DNA of 12,903 bases from an uncultured Clostridia bacterium (lineage in GTDB: Bacteria; Bacillota; Clostridia; Oscillospirales; Acutalibacteraceae): NCBI GenBank assembly GCA_944381295.1, contig CALWKP010000228.1:1-12903 (forward strand). Reading direction: 5' to 3'. The first letter of the stretch is position 1; each line of letters starts with the position of its first letter. The notes beneath the pieces were generated by a model. That model worked only from the letters and a program-made list of their open reading frames with translations, was not told the DNA's origin and did not search any database. Shown here piece after piece: positions 11,555-12,903 of the stretch. The translations under genes and the position numbers were made by a program.

Positions 11555-12903
11555 ATGCCTAATAATCCCTATTGCGAAATCACGCCCGAGATCCTGGCGT
11601 ATTCTGAACTTTGCAAGAAAAATAGTTCCATTAACCCAGAACTATACACAAAATATGAGGTAAAACGCGGCCTGCGCGACTTGAACGGAAAAGGCGTCCT
11701 TACTGGGCTGACCGAAATTTCTGATATTGTCTCTTCCAAAACGGTCAACGGCGAGAGTGTCCCCTGTGAAGGAAAACTGTATTATCGCGGAATCGACGTG
11801 GAAGAACTGGTTGCAGGATCGATTCGGGAAAAGAGGTTTGGCTTTGAGGAAGTTACTTACCTGTTGCTATTTGGTGAACTTCCCAACCGCACACAGCTGG
11901 ACGAATTTAACGCGCTTTTGTCAAAATATCGTACCCTGCCCACAAGCTTTGTCCGCGATATTATCATGAAAGCTCCCAGTTCCGACATGATGAATACTCT
12001 TGCGCGCAGTGTACTGACCCTGTACTCTTATGACGATGACGCAAATGATATCAGTATTCCAAACATCCTGCGGCAATGCCTTCAATTGATCGCACTGTTC
12101 CCATTGCTTTCTGTTTACGGATATCAGGCATACCGGCATTATCACGACGGTCAAAGTTTGTTTATCCATGCGCCGCAGCCGGAACTCTCCACAGCGGAAA
12201 ACATCCTTCATATTCTCCGCGCCGACTGCAAATATACGACCCTGGAGGCTCGCGTCCTCGACCTTGCTCTGATCCTTCATGCGGAACATGGCGGCGGCAA
12301 CAACTCTACCTTTACCACCCATGTCGTTTCCTCTTCCGGCACCGATACTTATTCTGCGATCTCAGCCGCTTTAGGTTCTTTGAAAGGGCCAAAACACGGC
12401 GGCGCAAATATCAAAGTAGTCCGCATGTTTGAGGATATGAAACAGCATTTGTCCGATTGGACCGACGAAGAGGCGATTACACAGTATCTGACAGCGTTAC
12501 TGCATAAGGAAGCTTTTGACAAAGCTGGATTGATTTACGGGATGGGTCATGCTGTTTATTCCCTGTCCGACCCGCGCTGCAAAGTGATGGAATCGTTTGT
12601 CAAGAGCCTTTCTGACGAGAAAGGACGTTCTGAGGAATATCAGTTGTATTCAGCCGTAGCGCGTCTGGCCCCGCAGATCATTGCAAAAGAACGCCGCATT
12701 TACAAAGGCGTCAGTCCGAATGTTGACTTTTACAGTGGATTTGTATACAGCATGCTGGATCTGCCGCTGGAGCTTTATACTCCGATCTTCGCAATTGCAC
12801 GTGTATCCGGATGGAGTGCACACCGTATCGAGGAATTGATCAACGCAGGCAAAATTATTCGTCCTGCCTATAAAAGCGTATCCGAACACCGTCCCTATTT
12901 GTC
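11555..12903 (+). CDS. Citrate synthase (citrate/2-methylcitrate synthase family), 3' end cut off
   Basis: The open frame gives 449 residues and runs off the window, probably missing only a few C-terminal residues. It condenses acetyl-CoA (or propionyl-CoA) with oxaloacetate. Family features: LYYRGIDVEELV (75-86), GFEEVTYLLLFGELP (96-110), catalytic His245 in LHAEHGGGNNSTF, LKGPKHGGAN with His281, GMGHAVYSLSDPR (329-341, His332), and catalytic Asp391 in NVDFYSG. The usual GHRVY arginine is Ala333 here (GHAVY); I recall this variant from clostridial homologues. Citrate versus 2-methylcitrate cannot be decided from sequence alone. The ATG follows AGGAAG at about 8 nt. It has its own promoter and is separated from metH by the four-way-junction element. 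Confidence 0.9.
   Translation, partial: MPNNPYCEITPEILAYSELCKKNSSINPELYTKYEVKRGLRDLNGKGVLTGLTEISDIVSSKTVNGESVPCEGKLYYRGIDVEELVAGSIREKRFGFEEVTYLLLFGELPNRTQLDEFNALLSKYRTLPTSFVRDIIMKAPSSDMMNTLARSVLTLYSYDDDANDISIPNILRQCLQLIALFPLLSVYGYQAYRHYHDGQSLFIHAPQPELSTAENILHILRADCKYTTLEARVLDLALILHAEHGGGNNSTFTTHVVSSSGTDTYSAISAALGSLKGPKHGGANIKVVRMFEDMKQHLSDWTDEEAITQYLTALLHKEAFDKAGLIYGMGHAVYSLSDPRCKVMESFVKSLSDEKGRSEEYQLYSAVARLAPQIIAKERRIYKGVSPNVDFYSGFVYSMLDLPLELYTPIFAIARVSGWSAHRIEELINAGKIIRPAYKSVSEHRPYL

Overview
The window looks like chromosomal DNA of an endospore-forming anaerobic Firmicute, most likely a gut-type Clostridia member. The basis is a recognisable spoIIID with a sigmaE-like promoter, a methionine synthase split in the way many Clostridia have it, AGGAGG-type ribosome sites, and protein families typical of that class. 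Any finer placement (for example Oscillospiraceae/Ruminococcaceae) is inference only. No rRNA, tRNA, CRISPR array, transposase or phage gene was seen.

Layout. Positions 1-735 (leftward strand) hold debris: a strong promoter and ribosome site driving a gene that breaks off after about 13 recognisable codons, a Rho-independent terminator, and a decayed XRE-type repressor with two one-base losses. Positions 736-3404 are a compact leftward four-gene operon: WYL-type regulator, a YjbR/MmcQ domain fused to a cysteine-rich DUF3795-like tail, a VOC/glyoxalase-fold protein with an HTH-like tail, and a GyrI-like protein. The set is dominated by ligand-binding and sensing folds, and a 14-bp perfect hairpin lies in front of it. 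Positions 3560-6222 encode, also leftward, a DUF6054-like small protein, an ABC ATPase and a translationally coupled multi-span permease.

Positions 6283-6594 are three tandem copies of a GC-rich unit with a period of exactly 104 bp. From 6700 on, genes run rightward: spoIIID (sigmaE-like promoter, TTG start, terminator), then metF, a stand-alone methionine synthase reactivation domain and metH lacking that domain. The last three overlap by a few bases and form one methylfolate-to-methionine operon. MetF makes 5-methyltetrahydrofolate, MetH transfers the methyl group through cobalamin to homocysteine, and the separate activation protein would rescue oxidised cobalamin. The operon ends at an unusual 121-nt element that folds as a four-way junction (a 12-bp GC stem enclosing three hairpins). 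The window closes with a citrate synthase gene, cut by the edge, behind an extended -10 promoter with a palindrome over its -35 box.

The best candidates for something undescribed are the four-way-junction element, the 104-bp repeat array and the WYL-led cassette of ligand-binding proteins. The enzymes themselves belong to known families.
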